A stretch of DNA of 64,000 nt. It comes from Taeniopygia guttata (lineage: Eukaryota; Chordata; Aves; Passeriformes; Estrildidae). The first letter of the stretch is position 1, and each line of letters begins with the position of its first letter. The notes beneath the pieces were generated by a model. That model was not told the DNA's origin, ran no database searches, and worked only from the letters and a program-made list of their open reading frames with translations. Location of the stretch: the NCBI RefSeq assembly GCF_048771995.1, contig NC_133028.1, forward strand, positions 5,639,501 to 5,703,500, read 5' to 3'. The translations under genes were made by a program, and so were the position numbers. Below, in pieces: positions 22,062-32,864 of this stretch.

Positions 22062-22415
22062 AGATCTCACCAATCCTCGGCTGAACGTTCCGGCAGTCCC
22101 AGGAGTTTGGAGATGGTCTCTGCAGAGGTCCAGAAGATCCAGCACCTTTAAGGTAAAGGTGGCCACGAAGTCTCTGCCTGGTGATTTTTATAGCCATGGC
22201 AAGTCTTTGTTTGGGGCTGATGACACCTGTGTTTACTTCCCTGGCGGCTTTTCCTCCTCCGTGTGCTGCCTTCCCAAGGACACTTTCCTTGTCTTTCCTT
22301 ATCCTCTTCAACACTGATTAGGGAAGCTGAGATCACACAGTAGCACCTGCACTGCCCCTTATCTGTTTGGGGAGGGCCAGGATTAGGCAAGGCTCACACT
22401 AAACTTCTGCTTGCA
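22062..22415 (-). repeat. 5' LTR (recognisable U3/R part) of the provirus
   Basis: Aligns along its length with the 3' LTR at 12,985-13,345. On the minus strand it starts TGCAAGCAG at 22,415, carries a clear TATA box (TATAAAAAT, 22,194-22,186) and has GGATTGGTGAGATC at about 22,075-22,062, which is also a plausible splice donor (TTG/GTGAGA). The TATA box is better kept here than in the 3' LTR. Confidence 0.65.
22186..22194 (-). promoter_or_regulatory. TATA box of the proviral 5' LTR
   Basis: TATAAAAAT on the minus strand, placed so that a start site would fall near 22,160, ahead of the leader and gag. Retained although the LTR pair is old. Confidence 0.5.
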
Positions 22416-22430
22416 CCAAATGTCCTGAAG

Positions 22431-25400
22431 AGGGAGAGCTGGAGCCTGTCCTCTGACCGTCCATCCTTCCAAATCCCCCCATGGCCCCCTCACTTACTGC
22501 ACACCCCATAGCACCTGGGCTTTGTGAGGAGATCACATGTGAAGCTCACACTTGACACCTGCAACAAGCACAGTCCTGCCAAACCAACCTCCAAGCACAG
22601 ATCTATTTGCCAGGAGGGAGAAAATTACAGGAAAATTCACATCAATCGTCATTTAGATCCATTTTGGCATCTGGTCTTTAAAAGCAGGATTTTTCCGTGC
22701 CACAGCCCAGCTCATCATACACTGACATGGACCTTGGGGTTACCCCATGAGATGTCAGGAGCCTCCACTGTGATATTGCATCAGCTGAACTGCAGCTGTA
22801 AATCTGCACCTGCAAAAGCAGATGGACCCCCAAACCTCACCATACAAACCACATCTTAGCTTGGAGAAGTTTAGAAAATTTGACAGACTTGTTTTGGGTT
22901 TTTTTTTTTTCCCTGCTATTACACTCAGACAAAGGTACCAATTGTCTCGCTCAGTGAAAATGCTATCATTTTCATTACTGCTTTTACCTCTGATTAAATA
23001 CTGCAGAAACTAAAGCCTCCACTAGAATAAAACAATTTTTAAAAATCGTAAAATGGGAAAAAAAATGTTCATGGCTGCTGTAGCCCCAGGGAGTTTCAAT
23101 CCTGCACCCCTTTACCCCCAGAGCAGCCCCTATTTCCACATACTGCAGTACTGGCTTGTTGGACTGACTTGGAGGCTGAGCAACCCTCAAAATCAATCCT
23201 TCTAACCTCAAAAGCACAGAGAGCATGATTTTTTCCTCTATTTTTGTGGTAGCTGTTTTCCCTAGACTGGCATTTACACCCTAGCTGCAATTAACCTCCT
23301 CTGCAGCATGAGAGTTTAACAGAGCCAGGTCCTGCTTCTTGGCTCTAAACACAGTTCTTATACACCAGTGCTTCACTTTAGCCCCCAAAACCAACACTTT
23401 ATTGTAGGAAATTCATAAGAGGGGGAAAAGAAAGAGTAAAAAATGCAGAAAAGATGGTGAAAGCACCAGAAATTAATCTCAACGTGGTGAGGTGGGCAGG
23501 ATGCATGCTAAAAAAAAGAAGATGGGTTTTTTTCTACTAGGATGAGTTCACAGGGAACATAGCTGGGCTGGGGACAGGGATGGTTGTCTTTAATTTCAGA
23601 AAAAGAATAAAATTCCCCTGGAAATTGTGCAGCTACATAGTACAAATACACCAAAATTCAGCTATTCTCCCCCAGTACAGCCCAGCCATGAGCCAAACAC
23701 TGGTGATTAGGAGCTGCTGTTCCTCAGCAAGGTCACCAACAAATCCTGGTTGTGTGAACAGATAAGATCAACTTACACCCTTCTTTCCTCCCATTTTCTT
23801 CCCAGGACAGCAGCCCCAAACAACGTGGGGATGTTACAAACAGCAGCTGTCTCCTGCACATTCACACAGTACTTTGATTTTTGTCAGAGCTTTGCTGCCA
23901 GACAAAAGTATCCCTCCTCCAAAATGTTTTCTTGTAGGAGCAACAGCCAGTCCTGAGAACAGCTTGGCCACTGGTAAACAGCTCCACTGCATATAAACAG
24001 CAATTTAAAAAAAAATTATATTTAATCCATTTTCAGTATATAATACTTTTACATTTCATGTATTTCTTCTGCTTTCTCTAAAGTTGTTATAATGTCCTGG
24101 GGAGTCATCCCAATGTCACACCCCCATCTCCGAGGTTGTAATGATGGCAAAAGCCACCTCTGGGAAAAATTCTTGTCCTGGCCAGGAAGGCAGAAGTAGC
24201 TCCAGGTGACAGCAGCAGTGGGAAAAGAGGGATGCAGCCATTGCAGCAGCTGGGGATTTTGGGCTCACCTCACCGACTTCACCACAGGGGTGAATGGAAA
24301 ATTCACTTGCAGTGGTATTTCTCATAAGAGGCACTCTCTGCCCCCCTACCTCAAAAAAGAAGAAGTGTTTCACCTTATTCTAGGGAGGGCCCCAATCTCG
24401 AGGTGATGTGAAATAAAAGGGGGCAGATGAGCAGAAGGTGAGGACAGCAGAGGCAAGTGTTGCTGCAACCCTCATCAAGGGCTCAGCTCTGAAAATAAGA
24501 GCTTTAAAGCACTGAAATGGTTTTGAAAACACTAAAATTTCCTTCTCCTGCCAGGAAAGAGTTAAGGAGAAATTCAGCCCACCCTAAAGTTTAGCAGATG
24601 AGCCTTTTGTGGCAAGGGTTTTGCAGCTAGCAACCCACTTCGAGCAGGAAATTAATTTAAACAGAAATGGGGAGAGGATGTGTTACAGCAGCACGGAAAA
24701 ATCTGGTATAAAACAGACCAAAAGCTCACACTGTACAAGATGCAATATTGTTTTTCCTATTCATCTGCCAGCTGAACCCTGGGGGAAGTTTCTCAGTGCC
24801 CCTATGTGGGATTCCCTTTTCTGGGGAAATGCTGGAGCATGGTAAGGACGACAGGTATCTGGATGAGAGAGACATAAAAGAAAATTTAATCTCACTTGGC
24901 AGCCAAGAGGGCAGCAATAAATAAAAATAATTAATAATTTCTATTTTTTTTCCAAACATGAAAATATTGAAAGCTGCTGACACCAGCTCATCTCCTTAAT
25001 TTCACCTCATGTACTTGTATTTGAATCCTAAACCCCAAGTGCTTCAAACCTCTTCCTCACAGACATTTCAAAGTCATTCTGATATTTTATCATTTAAATA
25101 TTTCTCTCTATGAGCTGCATGCTGTCACAGCTACCAAAGCAGCACATGCTCTGAGGTGAAAAGCCCCAGCAGAATTTCCTCATTTTTGTGGTTTTTCAGC
25201 CACAAATTTGTTTGAGGTTTCTTGCTCTTGATTTCAAAGCTTTCTGTGATGCTTCACATCTCTGCTTTATGTTGGGTTGGTCTGGTGTTCAGCACTTTTC
25301 AGAGAAAAACACCTGCTATAAATTTTTTCTGAAGAAAACAACTCCACAGATCAAACTGCATCTTTTCCTTGTTTTAAATGCTTTTTTTTTTTTTAATTAT

Positions 25401-25851
25401 TTCAGCAGGGAGAAAACCAGACAAAATTCATGCTTTCCTGCTTTTATCTCTAAGACCATGGTCTTACATTTGTAATTTTTTGGATAGGATAGAAGTAGAT
25501 TAAAAGAAGGACGAATAACTGGGTGGTGAAATATGAAGAAATTAAAAATCAGTGAGTTTTTTTGGTTTTATTTTTCCAAAGGGGATTTAAGGGTACCCTG
25601 TGAAGTGCTGGAGAAGGGCACAGGGCTGCTGCCCTGATGCACTCCTGGGTTTGGGGCTCGGCGCAGAAGAAGCTGCCAGGCTGAGGCTCCAGGTGCTGCT
25701 GTGGCAGAGGCTGTTTGGCAGCTGCTGGTGAGAGATCTGCACAGAGAGGGGCAAGGACTTCCTGAGGTGAAGCCAGCCCTGCCACCAAGAGGTGACAGCA
25801 AGTGGAAAGGGGGAGCTGGCACAAAACCCCTCCGTCACCGAGGCCGCCACC
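22431..25851. other. Intergenic stretch upstream of CD8B
   Basis: No exon, repeat or RNA gene that I can support. The 5' part of the CD8B promoter must lie at its right end, but no convincing TATA box was found next to the start codon. Confidence 0.4.
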
Positions 25852-25897
25852 ATGGCCCGGCCATGGCTCCATCTCTGCATCTGCCTCCAGATCCCAG
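25852..25897 (+). CDS. CD8B: CD8B exon 1, signal peptide
   Basis: Encodes MARPWLHLCICLQIP plus the first base of the next codon; donor CAG/GTAAGA. The ATG lies in a near-ideal Kozak site. A short leader exon ending in phase 1 is standard for CD8 and other Ig-family genes. Confidence 0.88.
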
Positions 25898-28800
25898 GTA
25901 AGAGGGACACATCTCTTAAGGGCTGAGGGCACCTAAAATCCTGCTGGAGCATCTTCTCCACCACACTCCAGCAGCTGGATGATGGAAGATTAAATATGCC
26001 ATCACAGTAGAGATCTACAGGATATTATTATCTATTTCCGATGATTTTGGATCACGCTGTTAATGACATGGTTTAGGTTTTGTTCAGCCCTGAACTGGTC
26101 AGAAAGTGGGACCAGTTGATTGCTGTGGGTCCCTTCCAACTGAAATAGTCTATTCTGTTCTATTCTGTTCTGTTCTATTCTATTCTATTCTATTCTATTC
26201 TATTCTATTCTATTCTATTCTACTCTATTCTATATTCTATTAATATTTCAATACACAGTGCTAGAGACACCACAGAGTTTTTACTCCTCAGTGCAGATGG
26301 GCTGTAGGAAGCTGCTAAAGGAGAGGTTAAAACAGCTCCTCTCTCCACTGCCTGTGTAACACAAATATGACAAACATCCCAAATTTCCTAAATCATCCAA
26401 AGACTGAGTACTTCCCAAAGGCCACAGCTGGAATTGGTGTGTTTTAAAACCATTCTGCCTTAGAGGTTCTGATATCCTATAGATCTGTGAGGTGGGGAGC
26501 CCACTGAGAAAACCTCAATAAATGTGAGTTTGCTTTGCCCATGCAAAAAGAAAAGGAATAATTTTTAAGTTTCTGCAGGCTGGTCTGGTCAAGCACCATG
26601 ATGCCCCATGGTGCCCCTGAATATACACCAGGAAAGGGAACAGACAGGTTTGGGGGTTGAAAGTATGACTGAGGAGGAGTTTTCTTCTCTGTCTCCATCC
26701 CAGCTCACTCCTGGCTTGACCACTGGCACTGAGCTGGGGTCTTCCAGAATCTCTTCTTATCTTTTCTGAATTACATTACAGGGTCTCCAACAGGTCAAGG
26801 ATAAATTTTTCATGGAGAGTTGTGTTTCCCATACCAGCAGAGCCACACCTCAGGACACTCAAGGAGACCCTGAAGCCCCCATGTGCCATGGCCACACACA
26901 TTTCATCCCCTAAAAAACCACACAGGTGTTTGCCAGGACAAAATCTAAGAGAACTATGCTCTAAAACGTTAAAATTATGTATTTTAATAATAAGGAGACA
27001 GTAATGTTGTCACAGAGCCAGAGGATGTGGGGAAATGCTGCAGATTCTGTGCAACACCAAAATGTTGGCATTGCAGTGTTGGTAACAGGGTTGCATGAGG
27101 CTGAAAAAGCTGCTGTGAGCAACTCCAGGATTTAAAGGAAAAAGGAACATTTTAAAGTAAAAAAAGACAAGAAATATGTATTATTGAGCTTTTTGCACAG
27201 CTTTAAAACACGCCTGGGAAAGAGATGGGGGAAGCAGGAGTATCCTTATCTCCAGAGGGCTGTTTTTCCTCTCGGGCTCAGAGTATCTGCAGCTTTGCAG
27301 GACTGTTTGCTGAGCAGCAAGGATCACAAGTTACCTGTTATCCTTTCCACAAGGACACATCCTCGCTCTCACAGACACTCCTCACATCTGCCTGGGCCAA
27401 ACAAGACTTAGATAATTTCCACAAAAGCTGCAAAGCCCAAACAGGGCGATGCGATGCCAAACCAAAGCTTTGAACCCCACCGCTGCCCCTCACTCCCTCT
27501 CCTTCCCCATGTCTCAAAATTCCTTTGAAAAATAGTATTGTCTGAAAACCACTATCAAATTGGCTCATTTTGAAATATTTTGCACATTTTTTTGGTCTCC
27601 TTTTCTGCCCCTGAAATGTCTATAAATGTTGTATCAGTTGGAAGAAAAAGTTGGCAAATCGGTTAAGAGGTATAAAAAATTTGTTGAAAAAGGGGTAAAA
27701 TATCTGAAAAATGAGAAAGGTAAGGAGGGCAGGAGAGGGGCATTCACAGGAGCAGGCAGGGATGCTCTTCCCTGTACGTACAGCCCCAAGAACACCCTCA
27801 AAACCATCCCTCCATCTCTCTTCCTGCCAGTAGCCTCCTTCTTAGATGAGTGTTTACAGAGAAAAGGCTGCCTGTATAATTTGGTTTGGTCAAAACAATA
27901 GCTGGGGAACCCAAAGAGACCTCTGAGGGAATTTGGGAGCATCCTGATAAAAATGCTCCTGTTTCTCACATGTGACCCCTCTGGTCTGTGTGTCTATGTG
28001 GTTTTATTAAGCCCATAAAGAAAATCTGTACTTTGCACGAAAGAAAAAAAAGTTGAATTAAAATAATAACTGTATATTTCTCTATTTCCTTAGGCTTTTA
28101 TACAACTCTACTTTTAACCCAAATTCCAAGGCATATTCTAACCCAAACTAACAATAAAACTGAAATCCTCTGTGAGCTGAAGAAGGAGCACACCGGGGTG
28201 TACTGGTACCGCTGGAGCCAGGAGAGGCAACATTTCGAGTTCTTGTTATTTTCCAACACACTGGGCAAAGCCACATACGGCCCAAATGTGAAGCAGGACA
28301 AGTTTAGTGTCCATGAGGCGAGGTCCCACAGCTCCTACAGCCTGCACATCAGCCACCTGCATCCCTCAGACAGCGGCACCTACTACTGCTCCATCTCCCA
28401 GTCCTCCCAGCTCCTCCTGGGCAGCGGGACACAGCTCACAGTGGGTAAGCAGCACCCTCGGGCTTCCAAAATGGGCCACCAGCACCTTGTGAGCAGGTCC
28501 CCTGGGAAATGGGGTGATTAGTTTTGGTAGATTCTTCCCAGTTTTGAGTTGCAAGGTTGGGGGTCTGGGTTTTTTTTCTATGAGACAGAAGGAATCTGTA
28601 ATATATATATGCAGGAAATACAGAAAGTAGCTAAAATTTAAATCAGCTTCTGTGGTAGTCCTTTTGCCATCAGCAGGTGCTCTGCTGTGGGCATGCCTTG
28701 GGCACAGCATTGCTCCTCGTGCTCTGGGATTTCCATGTGAAGAGCTGGTATTGCCATGCCCTGTGTTTTTCTCATTCCCTGCTGTGCTTTGGATGAGAGG

Positions 28801-31800
28801 CTGGATGTGTGCCCTGCTCAGCTCACAGGTCCTTCCATGCCTTGGTTCTTCCTGACCCTCACTCCAAGTGACAAGAGCAGCATCGAGGCCAGAGAACATC
28901 ACCCCTCTCATCTCTGGGGTGGGTCTGATGGCAGCTTTCAAGACCACCTTTCCAAAAAAAAAAAAACTGAAGTGGGATTTATTCCTCAAAGCTCACAACC
29001 CACTATCCCTGATAGTAAATAGCAGTTTTCTGCAGGTGCCATGGGAGGAGAGAGGCTTTACAGACATCTGGGTCATACAGAAGCTCTTTTCAGACCATTT
29101 TCCTTTTGACCACAGAGCAGTAGTTGATGCAGAAAAACTAATGTGTTTGAAGTGGGATTTGGCCTCTATTTTTGCAGACTTTTAGGGAGACAAATAACTT
29201 ATTTAACTAAGATACAAATAACTTATTTAACCAAAATGCCACTTCTGACTCTAAAGCAGACCCTGTGTCCCAGTTTTTCTGGGGGTTTTTTGCAAATATA
29301 CTCTGTACCTTGAACTGGATGAGAAATCCCTTTTGGATTCTTGCAGGCTCGGAGAAAAGCTGGTTTAAGATAAAGGAGAATTATTTTTTTAACAGCTCTG
29401 CACATATCTCTGTGCAAAGCATGAAAAGCAGGCTTGAAATGCAGCTTGATCAAGGACACCAATTAAAAAGTAAACAGCAGCAGGTGTTCTGGGAAGACTC
29501 AGGCTTTGCTAGATATTTTCTTTTTTTTCCTTTTAGTTCTCATGATAAAACAAATTGTCTTTAAGTTTCTCCTCCCTAAGTCTATTATAATTTAAGGGAG
29601 AAGTTATCCAGATAAATCCCAGAGCCCTGATGTCTCATCTTTTCATGTAAAAGAATGGTTGTTTCTGTAGGAATTTACATCCTGGATAGAAACAGGGGGA
29701 AAAAAAATAGTTTTTGATCCTAAAATTTTTTGATGCCTAAAATTTTGAATAAAATATATTTTGAGCAGTCAGACATGCAACTATTTAATGACATTACTGG
29801 CATATTTTCCTGGCCAACTTTATTCAGAAATTAATGTGTTCCATTTTAATTCAGATACACCATAATAAATCCTACCCTCATTTTATCAGAAAAGAAAAAA
29901 ATCAAATGTTGGGCAAATTTTAGAGCAATGAGAATAAGGAAAAGATCCAGAAATCCCTTAAAACATTCCAGTGTTGCTGAAATCTCCTGCTACCTGATTT
30001 TGTGCAATTCTAGTGAGATGATGCTTGGCAGCAAATGCCGCTCCAGCAAGTTTGGGGGTTTTCCCTGCATTAGCCTCCTTTACCTGTACATTGCTTTATT
30101 GATGCTTTTAAAAGCTCTTGGTAACTTCTGTCAGCCCCAAGAGGCTGAGGTCAAGCTCACCCTTCTGAGTGACACAGCCCTTTGCAGGTTTGGGTTTGTT
30201 CAAGGGCCAAACCTTCCCCTCTTGCCTGCTGTTGGAGACCTCCCTGCACCCAGTGCCACCCTCACCAAACTCTTTTTCTCCTTATCCCCCAGTGGATGCT
30301 TTGCCTCCAAAGACCACCCAGACACCGGTGTCCAAAAAGCCAGTGCCACGGATAACCAAAGGCAGAGCTGCCAGCAGGGAAGGTATGGCACTGGCTCAGC
30401 TCAGGCTGCCTGGAAAAAGGGGTTTGCTGAGCTCTTGGGGTCCTGGGGTGGGGTTTGTCCTGGGGTGGGGGCCACCAGTGTCACCCTGCAGGAGTGGGTG
30501 CCTGGGTCCAGATGGACCCACTGCTCTGGGTAGAGCTGACTTCTGCCTGTAGGAGAGATTCCCTGGGCTATCCACAGGTTTAGGGGGCAGGATGTATTTA
30601 TTTTAGGTTCTCATGGCCTCAGAGCCAGGTTCCCTGCAATGTGTTCCTTACTGTGAGAGGGACTGAGTACCAGAACTGGTTGCCCAGAGAGGTTGTGGAG
30701 TCTCCCTTATGAAAAATATGCAAAAGCCACGTGGACACAACCCTGTGCCCTGTGCTCTGGGATGACCCTGCTTGAGCGGGAAGGTTGGACCAGGTGACCC
30801 ACTGTGTTCTCTTCCAACTTCACCCATTCTGTGGTTCTGTGGTTCTGTGGTGCATCCTTCAAAGGACACCCCAGGGTGATGGTCACACCCTCCACCGCTC
30901 CTCTGAGGGCCTGCCTTGCTTTTCTCCCTTCCCCACCCCTCACTCCATCCCCAAAGCTGTCGGAATCTGTGGGTATTGGTGATTCCGAGATTGTAGAAAG
31001 TCTCTGTCTTTCTGCCCCGTTGCCAAAGAAGAAGCCATAATTGGTCTGTGCTGGTTTCAAGGCTGTTTATTCTGTTTATCTCTAACCTGTTCTGCTGCCC
31101 TGCCGCAGCTCTGTCCTGCAGGGCAGCGTGTGGGGCTCTGCCCTCAGTGGGATGTTACAAACATTATATACCAGAAACTACCTGTGCTGGATTTACAATA
31201 ACGTGCCAATATCTGTCACCTACGTTGAACAGTGTGTCCCCAGCCTGAACCAACAGAAAAATGCCAACACCGCAGTGAAACATGGAGGGCATGAAGAAGG
31301 AGAAAAAGGACAGGACACACCCAATTTCCTCCATCTTGTCCCCTCTGAACCCCTAATCTAGAAACCTAAAATTTTACTTTTGCACCCGTGCCACACTTAA
31401 TTATTACTTATATCAAACACTCAAAGCTTGTAATTCATCCTGTAAGACTGAAAACTCCTCTCCATGGACAAAGATCAGAGACAGTGTCTCTGGGGGCTCT
31501 GTCCAGGGGGGTTCCTGACCCCTGCCAGGGTCCCAGACCTGCCAGGGCAGCCAGAGGGAAGCCCTGGATTCCCACACAAAGCTGCTGGGGCAGGGTGGTG
31601 CCAGCTGCTGAGTCCTCTCCTGTCCCCAGGTCCCTGCAGCCCCCTGGTCTGGATCCCACTGGCCGCTGCTGTCCTGCTGCTCCTGCTGAGCCTGGTCCTC
31701 ACCACCCACCGCCTGTACCGTGAGTGCCCTGCCAGCATCCCAGGGGTGCCAGGCCCTGGCACAGCCCAGGAGGGCATGGAGAGCCAGGAGGGGCTCCTGG

Positions 31801-31874
31801 CACTGATGGACACTTTCTCTTGTCTCTTCCCAGGTCTGCGGCGGAGGCTGTGGCTTCGCATCCACGGGCAGTAA
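25852..31874 (+). CDS. CD8B: CD8B, T-cell surface glycoprotein CD8 beta chain (five coding exons)
   Basis: Exons 25,852-25,897, 28,094-28,444, 30,293-30,382, 31,630-31,719 and 31,834-31,874 join in constant phase 1 to 205 codons plus stop, close to the 210 residues of the human protein. Order: signal peptide, one Ig V domain (Cys42 and Cys114, ending in a J-like GSGTQLTV), Pro/Thr-rich stalk, a CSPLVWIPL membrane entry and hydrophobic segment, and a 13-residue Arg-rich tail. The stalk start VDALPPKTTQ resembles human VDFLPTTAQ. CD8 beta pairs with CD8 alpha on cytotoxic T cells and sharpens recognition of peptide-MHC class I. The start codon sits in a strong Kozak context (GCCGCCACCATGG). Introns hold CR1 pieces and a solo LTR. 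Placement upstream of CD8A in the same orientation is as in other vertebrates. Confidence 0.93.
26060..26255 (+). repeat. CR1 tail with (TATTC)n microsatellite, CD8B intron 1
   Basis: The CR1-like end GGGTCCCTTCCAACTGAAAT runs into about 90 bases of TATTC/TGTTC units (26,145-26,240), the way many avian CR1 tails seed microsatellites. Confidence 0.8.
28094..28444 (+). CDS. CD8B: CD8B exon 2, Ig V domain
   Basis: Acceptor TTCCTTAG, donor GTG G/GTAAGC. It encodes LLLTQIP at the start of the mature chain, the first Ig Cys in EILCELKK, the WYRW core tryptophan region, DSGTYYC with the second Cys, and a J-like GSGTQLTV. All the V-set landmarks are present and the frame is open. Confidence 0.93.
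28445..30292. other. CD8B intron 2
   Basis: No repeat, RNA gene or extra exon could be supported in this 1.8 kb intron; it contains only short A- and T-runs. Confidence 0.5.
30293..30382 (+). CDS. CD8B: CD8B exon 3, stalk
   Basis: Acceptor CCCCCAG, donor GAA G/GTATGG. It encodes VDALPPKTTQTPVSKKPVPR and then ITKGRAASRE, a Pro/Thr/Lys hinge of the CD8 beta type. No Cys lies in the exon itself; the Cys available for pairing is at the start of the next exon. Confidence 0.88.
30660..30852 (+). repeat. CR1 LINE 3' end in CD8B intron 3
   Basis: Match to the CR1 tail: GGTTGCCCAGAGAGGTTGTG, GACCCTGCTTGAGCGGG, and a repeated TCTGTGGT end. Confidence 0.85.
30952..31582 (-). mobile_element. Solo LTR (class II/ERVK-like), antisense in CD8B intron 3
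   Basis: The LTR itself is 30,958-31,576 (619 bases), reading TGTGGGAATCC...ATTCCGACA on the minus strand, with AATAAA in the R region. It is bounded by a perfect 6-base target-site duplication CAAAGC (30,952-30,957 and 31,577-31,582). A 6-base duplication and TG...CA ends fit class II (ERVK-like) integration. A second copy at 37,565-38,183 has the same length and about 96% identity by eye. No internal viral genes remain. Its edge lies only 47 bases from CD8B exon 4. Confidence 0.9.
31630..31719 (+). CDS. CD8B: CD8B exon 4, transmembrane segment
   Basis: Acceptor TCCCCAG, donor TAC C/GTGAGT. It encodes GPCSPLVWIPLAAAVLLLLL and SLVLTTHRLY. The PCSP matches human PLCSP at the membrane entry and carries the only stalk-proximal Cys. 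The hydrophobic run is long enough for one membrane pass. Confidence 0.92.
31834..31874 (+). CDS. CD8B: CD8B exon 5, cytoplasmic tail and stop
   Basis: Acceptor CTTCCCAG. It encodes the tail RLRRRLWLRIHGQ then TAA at 31,872-31,874. The Arg-rich short tail is typical of CD8 beta. The last codon and the stop lie inside the first unit of a tandem repeat. Confidence 0.88.
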
Positions 31875-31918
31875 ATCCCAGTAAATCCCAGTAAATCCCA
31901 GTAAATCCCAGTAAATCC
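31871..31918. repeat. 10-base tandem repeat over the CD8B stop codon
   Basis: GTAAATCCCA is repeated four times and followed by a partial fifth unit. The first unit contains the TAA that ends CD8B. Confidence 0.95.
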
Positions 31919-32725
31919 TGCTACCCCCCTGCCTCAGACAGGCAGGGAGAAGCCACAGACTTCTCTGCACAAAGCGGAGCACTGCCTGGACATGACCCAG
32001 GAAGGACCTGGCAGGGGACAGATGTGGGTTTGTTACCACAAAAGTGACATTTCTTTCATGCATGACTTCAACATTCTCCTGGACACAGCAGCTGGCAAAA
32101 GGACCAAGCTGGATTCTGCAGCATCCTGAGCACTCCCCAAAGGACACTGAGCAGGGCAAATGCCACAGCTGGCTCTGCACAGGGGGAAAGGGGCAGGTAC
32201 CAAAGGGATTCAGACGGGCTGGAAAGCTGTGAGCTCCTTGGCTCTCCTCTGTGTTCATCTGTAGGACAGCACAGAGGTGTTTTTTTGCTCCTGTTAATAC
32301 TGATTGATAAAAATTTGGTAATCAACACCTTGAGAGCAACCAGCAGGAACGGGGCAGAGGCAACTTGTAAAGACCCTGTGCAGGTTTATTCATTTCCAAA
32401 AGTGAATATATCACTCCGTTATTTTGTTCTGCAGGCTGCTGTCTTTTGGTCCACACAGTTGTGTGGCAAGCAAGGAACCAGAGCATCCAACCAAGAAAGA
32501 GTTAAAGCAGAAGCTCCAGGGGTGAGCAGATCTGGGAGGGTTTCTTCTGCCATGGGAGTCTGCAAACAGCCAGGAGTGGGAGAGGAAAACCAGACAAAGC
32601 CATGCTCACAAGGCCAAACACTTGGCACAGCCTGAAGGTCAGCACCACCTCTGAGAGCAAACAGAGGGCCCCAGGGGCTGGCCCTGAGCCCAGCAGCACA
32701 GCATGGCCAGTGGGAAGTGCCCTGA

Positions 32726-32864
32726 GTGATGCCTGGCTGTGCTGAGCCCCGGGTGACACCCCTGTGTGCTGGCCCCAAGGGACACCTGTGCCCTGAGCCC
32801 TGTGTGACACCCCTGCATGATGAGCCCGGGCGATGCCCTCGTGTGCTGAGCTTTGAGTGATGCC
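32726..32864. repeat. Degenerate minisatellite of about 27 bases, five copies
   Basis: Units of the form GTGACACCCCTGTGTGCTGAGCCC... recur about every 24-27 bases with many changes (GTGATGCC, GTGACACC, GGACACC, GTGACACC, CGATGCC as unit starts). It lies just 3' of CD8B. Confidence 0.7.

Larger units (their letters stand above)
12850..22415 (-). mobile_element. Class I (gamma/epsilon-like) endogenous retrovirus with open gag, pro-pol and env frames
   Basis: A complete-looking provirus on the minus strand: 5' LTR, leader, gag, pro-pol, env, polypurine tract and 3' LTR. Gag and pol lie in one frame separated by a single TAG, the arrangement gammaretroviruses use for read-through. Pol has the order protease, reverse transcriptase, RNase H, integrase and a GPY/F-like end, which is class I. 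By eye the two LTRs are only about two-thirds identical, meaning a very old insertion, yet the three frames show no breaks. Enzyme active-site motifs of RT and integrase are not conserved, so I regard the element as dead as a virus. From memory it resembles the retained chicken provirus Ovex1; that match is unverified. A CR1 copy has inserted in or beside its 3' LTR. Confidence 0.85.

Noticed and set aside
21765-22166. 133-codon minus-strand frame over the proviral leader
   Set aside because: GC-rich leader sequence has few stops; no similarity is recognised and it overlaps the gag start in another frame.
31413-32258. 281-codon minus-strand frame across CD8B exons 4-5
   Set aside because: It runs through the antisense of CD8B exons, an LTR and a tandem repeat; a chance frame.
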